From Excoecaria cochinchinensis (Eukaryota; Streptophyta; Magnoliopsida; Malpighiales; Euphorbiaceae): a stretch of DNA of 64,000 bases. This document shows, one piece after another, positions 20,929-31,926 of this stretch. Position 1 is the first letter of the stretch. Each line of letters opens with the position of its first letter. Both the position numbers and the translations under genes were made by a program. The notes under the pieces are model-generated. The model saw only the letters and a list, made by a program, of their open reading frames with translations. It was not told where the DNA came from and searched no databases. The stretch lies in assembly GCA_947683425.1 (NCBI GenBank), contig CANTUQ010000017.1, positions 1,984,001-2,048,000 on the forward strand. Reading direction: 5' to 3'.

Positions 20929-23627
20929 TGTAGACACCGGGTCCCGAGTAGCCTTGATCAGGATTACCCAATGATGAAATTAAGTGTGCCGATCTATAGG
21001 CAAAAAGAATGAAGTTGGAAGTGACGATTTCCTTGTCGATTTGTTGTTTTAAAATTAAATAAAAATGTATTTGAAAAATATTTTTAAAGTATTTTAAAAA
21101 TTATTTTGTGATGAAAAAAGTGAGTTTTTAAATTATTATATTTTATAGAAAATTTTAAAAAAAAAAATTCGCGCGAGTGTCGAGCTGCGGCAGCGCTGGG
21201 CGCACGTCGTAGGGCCCCGGCCCGCAGGCGGAGCACGCGCGGGGCGCGGGCGCGTGCTGACGGGAAGGCCGTCGCGCGCACCTGCGCACGGGGAGCCCGT
21301 CGGGTGCTTCGATGGGGCGCCCCGCGCCCCTGTTCGCCTGTTTTGCCTTTTTTGGCCTTTCTGGCCATAAATTCTTCATTTTAAATCCTTTTTAACTCAT
21401 TTTTTTTGCAAAATTTAATTCAAAAAGCCTTTTATCTTCCAACCCAATAAATTCAGTGGTTTCTTGTAGTTATGGGAATTAAATTAATATAATTTCTTAA
21501 TTAAAAAATCTGAATTTTGAGGGGAATAAAAAGGGTTTTTTAGTCAGAATTGGGGGGGGGGGTTTCTTTAGAAAATATTTTTCTTCTTCTTTTTTCTTTC
21601 AAGAACAAATTCTCTCAATTGCTAAAGGAATTTCCAGCAATTCTTAAGGCAAAAAAATAACAATTTTTGTTTTGAGAATTTTCTTATTTTCAATTGACAA
21701 TTTTTGCTTTGAGACAAATAAATAAATTATTTATTCTTGAGTAAAAATTCACTTTCAATATTTTATTTTCTAATTTTATTCCAACAATACAAGACAAGGA
21801 ATTGGATCTTACCTTCTCTTCATCAAGATAAATTTTGAGGGTAAACATTCTTGGCTCAATTTCTTAGTTTAATTTTAATTGATTTTTTATTTCTAATTAA
21901 CTAGTTAACATGTAAATTCTTTTAGTCTTATTATTTTCTTCTTATTTCTTGTTTTTGATTTTTATTTGATTAGTTAACAATGTAAATTCTCTTAGAACTA
22001 TTTTATTATTTTTATTCAATTGTTCATATTATTTTTATTTAATTATTCATGTTGTTCATGTTGTTCATGTTGTTCATCTTCTTTTATTATTATCATTATT
22101 ATTATTATGTTTGATTGTTCATATTCTTTGTTATTATTATGTTATTATTATTATTGTAGTTATTACCATCATTAGTATTATTATTATTATTATCCTTATT
22201 CTTGTTTAATTTTATTATTACTATTATTATTTATTTCTTATGCATGCTGATTTTTATTATTACCTTTGCTTTTTATACATGTTGGATATTGTTGTTATTA
22301 TTTTATGCTTTTACACATGCTGAATTTTATGTTTGTATTTTCTATTCAGGTTTTTTGCATGTTGAGTTTTATAACTATTATTTTATGTTTGCTTAGGCAT
22401 GTTGGCTTTTATCAATATTATTAATATGTTTTATGCATGCTGATTTTTATTATTTCTTTTGCTTTTATGCATGATTGGATGTTATTGATGTTATTTTGTA
22501 TTTTTATGCATGTTAAATTTTATTAACACTATTTTATATTTTTTTTAGCATGTTGATTTTATTAATTTGTTAAATTGCATATTTTTATTGTGTCATTTTA
22601 ATTGGCCTGTCATACATGATGCAATTTTGTTTGCATTAATTTAATTATTTTCATGTTATATGTTTAATTCATTTTTTTATTACTAACTTCATTTTCATTT
22701 ATTTTATTTTCAATACTCATTTTTATATGTGAGTTTTTTTTGCCAAGTGGGAGCCCATGAAGATTTGAAGATCTATTTGGGAGTTAATTTGTTAATTTTT
22801 ATTATTTTCATTATTTTGCTTTCATTATTTTATTTTTTTTAATATGTAATTTGTAATAAATTATTTTTATGCACGTTAATTAAAAAATCACAAAAATATT
22901 TCTATTAAACTAAATTGGCTTTTATTTAATAAAAATGGGACCAATGTCCTAGATTTTTCATCCAAAATAAATTATTTTTTTTAATTATGCATGAGAGGAC
23001 CAATGTCCTCAATTTAATAAATAGCCCGACTTATGCATTAATTGTATTTTATTTACAAATGGGGGTTGTATTCCGCCCCTAGTTTTATTGTAATTTATTT
23101 TGCTTTCATTTATTTTTTTTATCGCTTTTATTATGTGTTTGACATGCGCACTTAGTTAAATTGCATTAAAATTGAATGAGAAAAGGGATGAAACGCTAAA
23201 TTCAAACTCAATTATAAACTTAATCAAGGTATGAATAAATGGAAAGTCCCGAACCTTCTCTGGTCTTTGGGCTCAACGAGGCGAGAGACTTATTTCGATG
23301 GGATCTCCAAGACACCTCTTGTGTCCCGTAAAAAGGCTTTAACTTGCATAGTCCTACGCTCCACGAGGCGAGAGGGCCCTCCTAATGTTCTATTAGGATG
23401 GGGACCTCCAAGACCCCTCTGGCTTGCCCAAAATGGACATAGCAGCGCCGTCTTAGGCTCACTGAGGCGAGACGAACTTTCCCAATGTTTTATTGGGTGG
23501 CGACTCCATGAAATCTCCTTGTTGCCCAAAATAGACGCACTTGTAAATACCTTACAAGTTTTATGAACCTCTCCTGATCGCCCTAAAGCGGGCCTTCGGG
23601 AAGACACGGGGTTCGGCGCGCGTCACA
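20929..23627 (+). repeat. Tat-2 3' LTR
   Basis: It starts TGTAGACACCGGG and ends GCGCGTCACA. The GC-rich cassette at 21168-21330 differs from the 5' LTR. The hairpin and decamer module is at 23481-23507, and CTTGTAA-ATACC-TTACAAG is at 23540-23558. An additional hairpin CCTAAT-GTTCT-ATTAGG is at 23381-23397. Confidence 0.9.
23481..23558 (+). promoter_or_regulatory. Tat-2 3' LTR: hairpin, decamer, second hairpin
   Basis: CCCAAT-GTTTT-ATTGGG (23481-23497) abuts TGGCGACTCC (23498-23507). The second hairpin CTTGTAA/TTACAAG differs from the other LTRs by paired changes. Confidence 0.65.
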
Positions 23628-24110
23628 CTTACCAAATAAACTCTTTAGAATTACCAAGATCCGCCCATGATTCAGCCAAGAGGAATAAGACAAGGGGTAG
23701 AAAGAGGAAAAGGAAGAAAGAAGGAGCAAAGAGGGGAGGAGGAAGGGAGAATGGGAGAGCAAGAACCAAAATTCTGCTCTCTCTTTCTCTCTCCTCACTA
23801 TATTTACCCCATCTTAATTCCCCTTTTCACTTGTCGCCTTGTGATTGGTGGGTTTTGATAATTCACACCCTACACCCATGCATCACACACACACAAGACT
23901 AACTCCACTATTACACATTCTACTATAAAATGAGCATGCACACACTAACACAACCCAAACACACACACACACTACTAACATATATGCACCCACACTCTAT
24001 TAACCCCCCAAAACATACATATTACTCAATTTAAATAACACATGCATACACACATACTTAATGCATATATGCACATGGCTCAACTTCTAGGGGGAAAATG
24101 GGGTGTGACA
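23628..24110 (-). repeat. T4 3' LTR, truncated
   Basis: It starts (minus strand) TGTCACACCCC at 24110 and matches 29604-30086 of the 5' LTR. It stops at the CTTACCAAATAAAC segment. That end is also the exon/intron edge of the putative LTR intron. Confidence 0.85.
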
Positions 24111-24124
24111 ACTCTCCCCTACTA
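24111..24124 (-). other. Polypurine tract, T4
   Basis: On the minus strand AGTAGGGGAGAGT directly precedes the 3' LTR. The same tract precedes the T6 LTR. Confidence 0.75.
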
Positions 24125-24174
24125 ACAAGAATTTCGTCCTCAAAATTCTCACTTGAACTAAACAAATGCAGATA

Positions 24175-25350
24175 CTAGGACCTCATCGTTGCCTCTGGTT
24201 TCCAAGTAGCTTCCTCAACTCCATGATGATGCCATAACACTTTGACCAAGGGTACTTGCTTGTTCCTCAACTGTCTCACTTCTCGAGCTAAGATGGCCTT
24301 TGGTTCCTCATCATAAGAATAATCTAGCTGAACCTGAACATCTTGAACTGACAACACTTACGACGGATCCGATCTATACCGACGAAGTATGGAGACATGA
24401 AAAATATCATGCAACTTTGCCAACTCCATCAGTAAAGCCAATCTATAGGCTACCGGACCAACCTTAGCCAAAACCACATAAGGTTCTATAAATCGAGGAC
24501 TAAGTTTACCCTTCTTTCCAAACCGCAACACTTTCCTTCAAGGTGAAACCTTAAGGAAACCTTTATCCCCGACCTCAAACCGAATATCTTTCCTCTTCAG
24601 TTTAGCATAAAACTTCTTTCTATCCTTAGCCACTTTTAGATTCCGCTGCACAACTCTGATTTTCTCTTCGATATCCTTAACCAATTCTGGCCCAATAACA
24701 GAATGCTCGGTTAACTCTGTCCAACACACCGGAGTCCTACATGGCCAACCATACAAAGCCTCATACGGTGACATACCGATGCTCGACTGAAAGCTGTTAT
24801 TATAGGCAAACTCCATTAGCTGCACATACCTATCCCAACTACCTGAAAATTCCAGAGCACAAGCCCACAACATATCTTCCAAAATCTATATGACTCGCTC
24901 TGACTGTCCATCTGTCTGAGGATGAAATGCCGCACTGAAATTCAACCGAGTACCCAAATCTCTCTACAATTCCCTCCAAAACTTAGATGTAAACCTTGGA
25001 TCTCGATATGATACTATCAAAAACGGCATACCATGCAATCTAACCACCTCATCCATATAAATGCTGGACAACTTATCCATCGAATAATCCACTCTAACTG
25101 GCAGAAAATGAGCTGACTTCATAAGCCGATCCACAATCACCCAAACCGAGTCATACTTCCTCTGAGTCAGCGGCAAACCTAACATGAAATCCATGGCAAT
25201 ATCATCCCATTTCCACTGAGGAACGGATAAAGGAGTGAGCAATCCCGAGCGAACTTGATGCTCAGCCTTTAATTGTTGACAAGTTAAGCACTTTGCCATG
25301 AATTCTACAATGTCTCTCTTCATCCCGGACCACCAGTAGAACTGCTTCAT
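24175..25350 (-). pseudogene. pol: T4 integrase and chromodomain (broken)
   Basis: 25350-24964 gives the integrase core: FYWWSGMKRDI and CLTCQQLKAEHQ (zinc-binding part), WDDIAMDFMLGLP (first catalytic Asp), then IVSYRDPRFTS, where family members have SDRD, so the second catalytic Asp is Tyr. Between 24963 and 24883 the FHPQTDGQSERV segment survives, followed by a stop. 24882-24538 holds EFAYNNSFQSSIGMSPYEALYG and the following module. 24357-24175 holds the chromodomain-like LVKVLWHHHGVEEATW, then a TAG where T6 has CAG. Integrase joins element DNA to the chromosome, and the chromodomain guides targeting in chromoviruses. This copy is inactive. Confidence 0.88.
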
Positions 25351-25589
25351 GTCTCGTTACATCTTCTCACTACCAGGATGCATAGTAAAAATCGTAGTGT
25401 GTGCCTCACTCAAAAGCTTTTTCCATAACTCATCATTCTCGGGCATGCACAAATGATTCCTATACATAATGCACCCCATCCGAAACTGAGAACTCCGATT
25501 GCTTACCTTTCTGAACCTCTTGCAAAAACTTGCTGTAACTTCACATCATCCTTCTTGACAATGGAGATATGCTGGGTCGAATAAACCCC
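25351..25589 (-). pseudogene. T4 junction of the RT - RNase H deletion
   Basis: On the minus strand the start of RT (ELLDKGFIRPSIS) runs straight into a segment that normally follows RNase H and precedes integrase (LQEVQKGK). No RT active site or RNase H is present. The loss is most of two domains. Confidence 0.75.
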
Positions 25590-25886
25590 TTATCCAATAA
25601 CTCTTGTAGAATGAGTTTTGAGTTCCCTCAACTCTACAGGAGCCATCCGATAAGGTGCTTTCGAAATGGGCAAAGTACCCGGCATAATCTCTATGGACAA
25701 CTCCACTTCTCGCTCGGGAGGCAAACCAGGTAACTCACTCGAAAACACATCTCCAAACTCCCTAACAACCGAGATATCCTCAATCTTAACTTGATCAGGC
25801 TTAGAGTCCAATACAACTGTTAAAAATGCCTCACAACCCTTCCTTAAGAATCTCTTAGCTTGCATAGCAGAGATCACATTACCCAA
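25590..25886 (-). pseudogene. T4 protease-RT linker
   Basis: It encodes VREFGDVFSSELPGLPPEREVE and PISKAPYRMAPVELRELK, the conserved linker ahead of RT in chromoviruses. The frame is lost just afterwards. Confidence 0.8.
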
Positions 25887-26066
25887 GGAGCCCGAACCTA
25901 AGCCTTTAACAGCAACTACCGACCGATCACTATCTCAAAGCACAACTGTCTTCCTATGACAATCAACCAGTGCCCGATACTTACTCAACCAATCCATACC
26001 CAAGATCAAGTCAAATTCCTGAAATGGCCAACTCAATCAAATCTGCAGAGAACTCAACTCTTTGGA

Positions 26067-26453
26067 CTACAAGAGGATAATTCCTATACACCTGACACTA
26101 TGCCCTAAGGGACTGGTCACACAAATCTCATAATCTAACTGATCTACATCATGCAACTTATCAGTTAACTTATTTGTGCACAAATATGAGTATGTGGAAC
26201 CAGGATCAGTTAGAGCATATAACTCAGTGTTAAGGAGTAAAAACTTACCGGCAATCACATCAGGAGCATCCTGCTCATCTCGAGCTCTCATAGCATAAGC
26301 TCTGGCTGGAACTGCCAAGGGACGATCAACAGTCCGATGGAGCTCCCCCACTAGGTCGGCCGCCTCGACCTCTACCTCTGCCTCTACCACGACTGACTTG
26401 CGGATCATTAAAACCAACTCTGCTAGCCTCATGCTAACCACCAGAAGCCTCAC
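26067..26453 (-). pseudogene. pro: T4 protease
   Basis: It includes VIAGKFLLLNTELYALTDPGSTYSYL, an aspartic protease region with the D-P-G-S form often seen in this lineage. An Arg-rich stretch lies upstream. The reading frame is isolated between stops. Confidence 0.7.
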
Positions 26454-27162
26454 TCAATCTCGGACAGTTGGCTAAGAAATGCTCAGTGCTCCCATATCAG
26501 AAACACCCACCTGTGAGCCACCTACACTCACCCCTGTGACACTTGCCGCAGTGAGAACATTCTGGCAATGCCTCCATCCTATTTCTCGAACCACCTCTAC
26601 CTAAACTCAAATTCATAGCAGAACCCTGCCTCCTACCTCTCGAAGCCGGGCCTGAAGAAGACTCATCCTACGGGTTTCTAGACCTTTTACCCGAGGATGA
26701 TGATGATCTTCCACCAGAGGGGTTCCTCCTCTGAGACCTCTCTCTCAAAACTGACTCCGATCTCTCAGCTATACTACTGCCTGAATAATCTGGTAATAAC
26801 CAACACCCAATGTACTCATCAGCAAAATCAGCATTGCCCTCAGCGACTCATTCAAACCTGCCTCAAAATGCCGGCACCGAAACTCTTCAGTCAAAATACC
26901 TTCAGGAGCCTACTTGGTAAGGCGGTTGAACTGTTTCTCGAATTCAAAAACTGATATAGCCCTCTGCTTCAGACTTAAGAACTGAGGCCCACTTCGTATC
27001 CTTATAAGTTTGGGTCACATACTTGCTTGTAAATTCCATCTCAAAGAACTCCCATGTGACTGGATCAGGCAATTGGGGATGCCTGCGAACCAATTTCCAC
27101 CAGTCATAGGTAGACCACTGAAGAAGAGCCACTACACATTCCACTTGCCTCTCAGCAGACAC
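26454..27162 (-). pseudogene. gag: T4 gag remnant with zinc knuckle
   Basis: 27162-26944 encodes ECVVALLQWSTYDWWKLVRR and TWEFFEMEFTSKYV, the gag core of this lineage. Around 26580-26460 a Cys/His knuckle (CGKCHRGECR) and a second Cys-rich segment are readable. Several stops interrupt the gene. Confidence 0.75.
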
Positions 27163-27564
27163 CGAATCTCCTCAAGTACTCGCTCTACCTTCTCTAACCA
27201 TTCTAAGCATATTCTGATTCATCCAAGCTGGTCCCATAAAAGTCATCTGCTCCAGCTCTTTTTATACTATCAATAGGGGCTTTCGAGACGGTCACCCTTT
27301 CCAAGACACGAGCCATGTCCTGAGAAATCTTAAGTATAGCCTCAAAGGGCATTGGGTGCGGCCTCAGGCTGGACCCTAGCTGTTTGAGCCGAAACAGACA
27401 CTGAAGGATCTACTGCTCGAGGATTCACACTCTCAGGGGACCCCTCAAGCGACCCACGAATGGAATCAGAATCAATCTAAAACAAGTACAAAGACACCAC
27501 ATCAGCCAACATAGTCCTAATCATATATCTATACGCAACATTCACCCAAAAAATGCCTAACCGG

Positions 27565-27582
27565 GGCTATGATACTAAAACT
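27565..27582 (-). other. Primer binding site (initiator tRNA-Met type, degenerate), T4
   Basis: Just after the 5' LTR the minus strand reads TTTAGTATCATAGCC, close to the expected TGGTATCAGAGC with two differences in the aligned core. Confidence 0.65.
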
Positions 27583-27998
27583 TGCAACACCCCCTACCCA
27601 TACGTAGGCGAACCCATCCATGAGGGAGTGAGATGACGTATGAATCAGGGGTGTCACCAATAGAAAATACAATAAACATACATTCCATACAATATACATA
27701 TAGAAATACAGTGGAAATTAAAAAATTAGAGAACAGAATTATGATCATTCATTAGTATAATAAAATTCATTACAATGATGTTCTGATCACAACTGACATT
27801 ACAAAAGAGGTACATATTCCCAAAATATACAAAACAGAAGCTGAACAAAGTAATACTAACACAATGAGAGTTCTAATACAAAAGAATCATCAAATATAAA
27901 AGCTAAGCCATAACATCAACCCTCTGTGTTGGCTTGACTCGCGGCGACTTTCCCAAAATCACAGCACCTTTCGCACCTGCACGGATGAAACATCTGTG

Positions 27999-28514
27999 CT
28001 AAGCGATAACGCTTAGTGGGGGAAAACACCATAACAATAATGTGGACGGGCCATTCACAATAGTCGTCAAGGCAAAACTCATTCATAATAACATATGCTG
28101 ATAATCACATAAGATACAATCATAAACGAATCACATTCATAATCACATTCATATGCAACTGATTCATATGCTCATAAATAGAGTTAATCTAATTCACAAA
28201 CTTATAATCATAGTCATTCGGATTCACATTCTCATAAGAATAACAAAACAAATCACAACACCTGCTGACACACAGTTGAGGATAACGAGCAACACATGGC
28301 GGTACCTTACGGGTACGAATCAAATGCATGGCGGTGCCTTACGGGTACGAGTCGAACAGTAATATCACATTTTTCCCATTTCAAAACATTTTACAAAGGG
28401 GATCTTAAACAAGATCCAAACACATTGAAGTTCGCAAGGAACTAAACAGGGACCTGATCAGGGTCCAAATATAACTGAGGGCTGCAGCTATAGAACTCTA
28501 TTAGGCATGCCTAA
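27999..28514 (-). other. Conserved small-hairpin domain (T4 copy)
   Basis: CTAAGCG-ATAA-CGCTTAG is at 27999-28016, and GTACC-TTACG-GGTAC occurs twice near 28292-28346. GGATCTT-GTTT-AAGATCC (minus strand) lies near 28402, GGACC-TGATCAG-GGTCC near 28450, and TTAGGCATGCCTAA at 28501-28514. Confidence 0.75.
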
Positions 28515-28785
28515 CTATCCACTAGACTGACTCTCGCAGGTCATGCATAATACAAATCACATTCAAGTACAACATATTGTTATAAAGAGGAATCATAAAA
28601 TTTAGGTATCCATAATACATTTTGTATTCAAATGCAACATTCAATATAATTTAATAAGGCAAAGTACAATTTAATGTTATTAGCTAGATAAGATAACCCT
28701 AAATAAGGTTCAAAACCAAAATAAATGAAAAAGGAATGAGAAAGACGAAAACCAAGAACTTCAAATTTTTTAGGGCAGAGACGTT

Positions 28786-29076
28786 TTACACAGCAGTATG
28801 ACTTATCCTTACCGCCGTGTAAGACATCCTACACGTTGGTAAGGTAAAACCATACCGTCGTGTAACATGCCCAACACAAGAGGCAGAATGCTTTTACACA
28901 GCAGTATGGATAATCAATACCCCCGTGTAAAATGCACAGCCCAGAATTCCTTCAAGGCATAATGACTTTACACGGCGTATGAAATGTCCTTACCGCCATG
29001 TAAAATCACGGACAAGCAAAACTGAAGGAAAACACGCGATTTACACGGTGGTATGCCAAACTATGCCACCGTGTGG
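28786..29076 (-). repeat. Hairpin array, five units (T4)
   Basis: Units start near 28786, 28830, 28892, 28967 and 29040. Plus-strand examples: TTACACAGCAGTATG with CTTACCGCCGTGTAA, and TTTACACGGTGGTATG with TATGCCACCGTG. The CACGGTGG/CCACCGTG core is the same as in the T2, T3 and T6 arrays, while outer bases differ. Confidence 0.85.
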
Positions 29077-29445
29077 ATCGACCCAAACCCAAAAAATTCC
29101 CAAAATTTCCTCCCAACTCAAAACCAAACTCCACATACCCAGAAATTAAACATTCAACTTATCAAACCAACTTAAAACGCACCTTATAAGCTCATAACCC
29201 CAAAGAAATCATGCATGACTAAATTAATCAAGCCCAAATCCAGCAATTTATAATCCAAAACATAATCAAATGCATATATGAGCCAATAAAATCACAATCT
29301 AAGTTTTATCAATTCAACATACTTAACACTTATGATATACAAACCATCATAAACTCAATTAACCATACAACTTCCAGAAAATCAATAAAGAACCCAAAAC
29401 ATCAAAATGCACATAATTTTCCAAACTTGAAATTCCTTGCTCCAA

Positions 29446-29744
29446 TCACTTAGCACCACTCCCACTAGCCTTCTCCTTTCCCTTGGAATCGCGAGGAGGC
29501 TCAACTAATCAAAACACCCAAAAACACACAAACCCAACAAACCCTAGATTAAACACACTCTAACAAAATTAAAAAGAAGAAGAAGAAGAAGAAGAAAGAA
29601 CTCAATAAACTTACCAAATAAACTCTTTAGAATTACTAAGATCCACCAACAATTCAACCAAGAGGAATGAGCTAAGGGGTAGCAAGAGGAAAAGGAAGAA
29701 AGAAGGAGCAAAGAGGGGAGGAGGAAGGGAAAACGGGAGAGCAA
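29446..29744 (-). other. Candidate spliced small ORF in T4 LTR
   Basis: Exon 1 candidate 29744-29615 opens with ATG and encodes a Leu/Ser/Phe-rich hydrophobic segment (LLPSLLLLSSFSS). The candidate intron is 29614-29505 (GTAAGT to GATTAG, 110 nt). Exon 2, 29504-29446, encodes VEPPRDSKGKEKASGSGAK and a stop. The joined frame is open at about 62 residues. The 3' LTR copy keeps the same exon 1 frame. Expression and splicing are inferred. Confidence 0.4.
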
Positions 29745-30086
29745 AAACCAAAATTATGCTCTCTCTTTCTCTCTCCACAGTATACCCCAACTTAATTCCC
29801 CTTTCCACTTGTCATCTTGTGATTAGTGGGTTTTGATAATTCACACCCTACACCCATGCATCACACACACACAAGACTAACTCCACTATTACACATCCTT
29901 CTATCAAATGAGCTTGCACACACTAACACAACCTAAAAGCACACACACTACTAACATATATGCACCCACACTCTATTAACCCCACAAAAAAAACATATTA
30001 CTCAATTTAAATAATACATGCATACACAGATACTCAATGCATACATGCACATGGCTCAACTTCTAGGGGGAAAATGGGGTGTGACA

Positions 30087-30234
30087 GAATCCAAGTGGTT
30101 TTGGTGGAAATTGATCATCTCTCAAGTTTTATTGGGTAAATGGTTGAGTTTTCTTCTTCTTCTTATTTCTCTTGGTCTGTTAGAACGTATTTTTAACTTA
30201 AGGCTTTTGTGCATTGTGTGATTTCTTGGGTTTC
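30087..30234 (+). mobile_element. T5: fragment of a plus-strand Tekay LTR
   Basis: GAAATTGATCATCTCTCAAG, then ATTGGGTAAATGG, matches the exon-1/intron part of the LTR group (compare 7070-7100 and 53215-53260). It is bounded by T4 on the left and by the Tat-C LTR on the right. Confidence 0.65.
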
Positions 30235-31429
30235 TGTGACGCGCACCGAACCTAGCAAAGGCCCTCGTTAAGCCCGCTTTTAGGGCTCGAGGGATTGGTT
30301 CGCGTCTTTTTGATCTTGGGCATCATGAGTCATCTTGGATGCCTCCTTTCCAATAGAACATTGGAAAGGATCATCTAGACTCACAACGCCTTTAGGCACC
30401 TTTGAGCAATTTTGGAGTCGCCACCCCAATTTACAAGAAATTGGAAAAGGTCTCTAACCTCTATTGGTCTAAACTATAGAAGGTGTTCGGAACTTCACTC
30501 TTATTAATGACTTAAGTCTATAAATGAGTTTTTAAGAAATTAAAATTCCATCTCTCATCTCACGCGATTGTGCATTGAATTTAAAGCGCATTTGCAAGCA
30601 TATTGAAAGCGGTAAATAAAGCAGTAAATAAATAAATAATAAAGTAATAAGTAAATAAATAAATTACAAATAAAAAATTGAATGGGATAGAACAATCTCC
30701 CAAAATAATAAAGCATAAAATAATAAAACTTGCCCCAAAATTAATTACAAGGGCCCAAAAGAGAATAAAAATGATCAAAAATGCATAAGAGTAATTACAA
30801 TGCATTATACATAAATCGGGTCATTTATTACATTTTAGGAACATTGGTTCCTTTTTATTAGCTTAAAAAACTAGAGAACTATTTTTAGGCACTGATTGAA
30901 AAGACTAGGATGAGTGATCCCATTTTATGAAAATTAGTTCTCCATTTGAAAGTGAGATTTTATTAGTTAAAATAGGACATTGGTCCATTTTATTAATAAA
31001 AATTTCAAGCTATTAGTTTTTAAAAAATGTGAATTTCTATAATACGGATAATAGAAAATATATTTTACATACAACACATAAAGATAATAGAATAAAAGAA
31101 AATACGAAATTTGAAATGCAAACCCTAAATCAAAGGTCCTTCATCTCCGATCCCCCGACCCGAGCATGAATGTAACTCGCAAAGATAAAAAAATTTTGAG
31201 AAAAATAAAGCAAAATGAAAAAAATGTTCATAAAGTAGTTAAATGAAGAATATATAAGCAAACAATTAAATAAAAATTAATAGATAAACAACTCAAATAA
31301 GTCAGCAAAAATCATTAAATTTTGACAAACAATACATATCATTAATAATTAAGACAGAAATTAAATAGAGCAAACTATATTCATGCATTTATGTATAGAA
31401 CAGAAAAGAGAAGAAACGAACAGGGAAAG

Positions 31430-31620
31430 GGAAGTGCACGACTCATGCATCCTTCCACGAGTTGTGCAAGGAGGGCACGACTTGTGCAAGAGGTGCACGA
31501 GTCGTGCACACCTTTCACGACTCGGATAGAGAGAACAGGGGAGCACGATATCGAACAGCAAGAAAAAAAACGCACGACTCGTGCAATAGGGACACGACTC
31601 GAACGAAGGCTCACGACTCG
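31430..31620 (-). repeat. CACGACTCGTG palindrome cassette (Tat-C 3' LTR)
   Basis: Repeated GCACGACTCGTGCA-like palindromes alternate in both senses. The 5' LTR copy (57565-57840) is longer. The same motif is also found in Tat-A (1-60) and in the Tekay LTR T9 (50474-50660). Confidence 0.8.
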
Positions 31621-31890
31621 GACAAAATGAAGAGATGATCAGAAGAACGTAAAAATAGGGATGAACAGAGTAACTTGAACAGACTAGCAAATATAACAAA
31701 ATGCCATCAAAACATGCATAATAAAGCAATAAACATGTTTGTTTAATCATAATAGCTACTTATGATCTATGTCTGATAACAAACAACAACAAACATACGA
31801 TAAATAGATTAACAAAATCAAATGAAAAAAAAACAGAGTATGTACAAAGAGAAGAACTAACTGGTAAAGCAAAACATAAAAAAAAGTAAA

Positions 31891-31926
<36 letters not shown>

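Larger units (their letters stand above)
5475..23627 (+). mobile_element. Tat-2: Tat-lineage element with pol but deleted gag
   Basis: LTRs at 5475-10740 and 20929-23627 both run from TGTAGACACCGGG to GCGCGTCACA. The primer site is at 10742 and the polypurine tract at 20912-20928. Two Tekay solo LTRs (T2 and T3) have inserted. The coding region keeps the gag N-terminus, protease, G-patch, RT, two RNase H domains and integrase, all with stops and frameshifts. The flanks TCGTG (left) and CTTAC (right) do not match, and the two LTRs differ clearly in their GC-rich cassette, so this may be a recombinant of two elements. Confidence 0.9.
23628..30086 (-). mobile_element. T4: Tekay/Del-type chromovirus element lacking RT and RNase H
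   Basis: On the minus strand: 5' LTR 30086-27583 (2504 bp), primer site, decayed gag, zinc knuckle and protease, a deletion of RT and RNase H, integrase, chromodomain, polypurine tract, then 483 bp of 3' LTR (24110-23628). The rest of the 3' LTR is missing exactly where the Tat-2 LTR ends. It was inserted in another Tekay LTR, part of which (T5) follows at 30087. The lineage is inferred from the integrase, chromodomain and primer site. Confidence 0.88.
27583..30086 (-). repeat. T4 5' LTR
   Basis: 2504 bp on the minus strand, from TGTCACACCCC to GGGGTGTTGCA. The expected terminal TGTTACA has one change. It contains the mini-exon module (29446-29744), a five-unit hairpin array (28786-29076) and the small-hairpin domain (27999-28514). 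Confidence 0.88.

Noticed and set aside
28786..29076. MicroRNA precursor cluster
   Set aside because: Stems are only about 15 bp with short loops, shorter than plant miRNA precursors. I kept the array as a structural repeat.
30087..30091. GAATC beside T4 as a target duplication shared with T3
   Set aside because: The match with the T3 duplication is probably chance. The left flank of T4 is lost, so its duplication cannot be confirmed.
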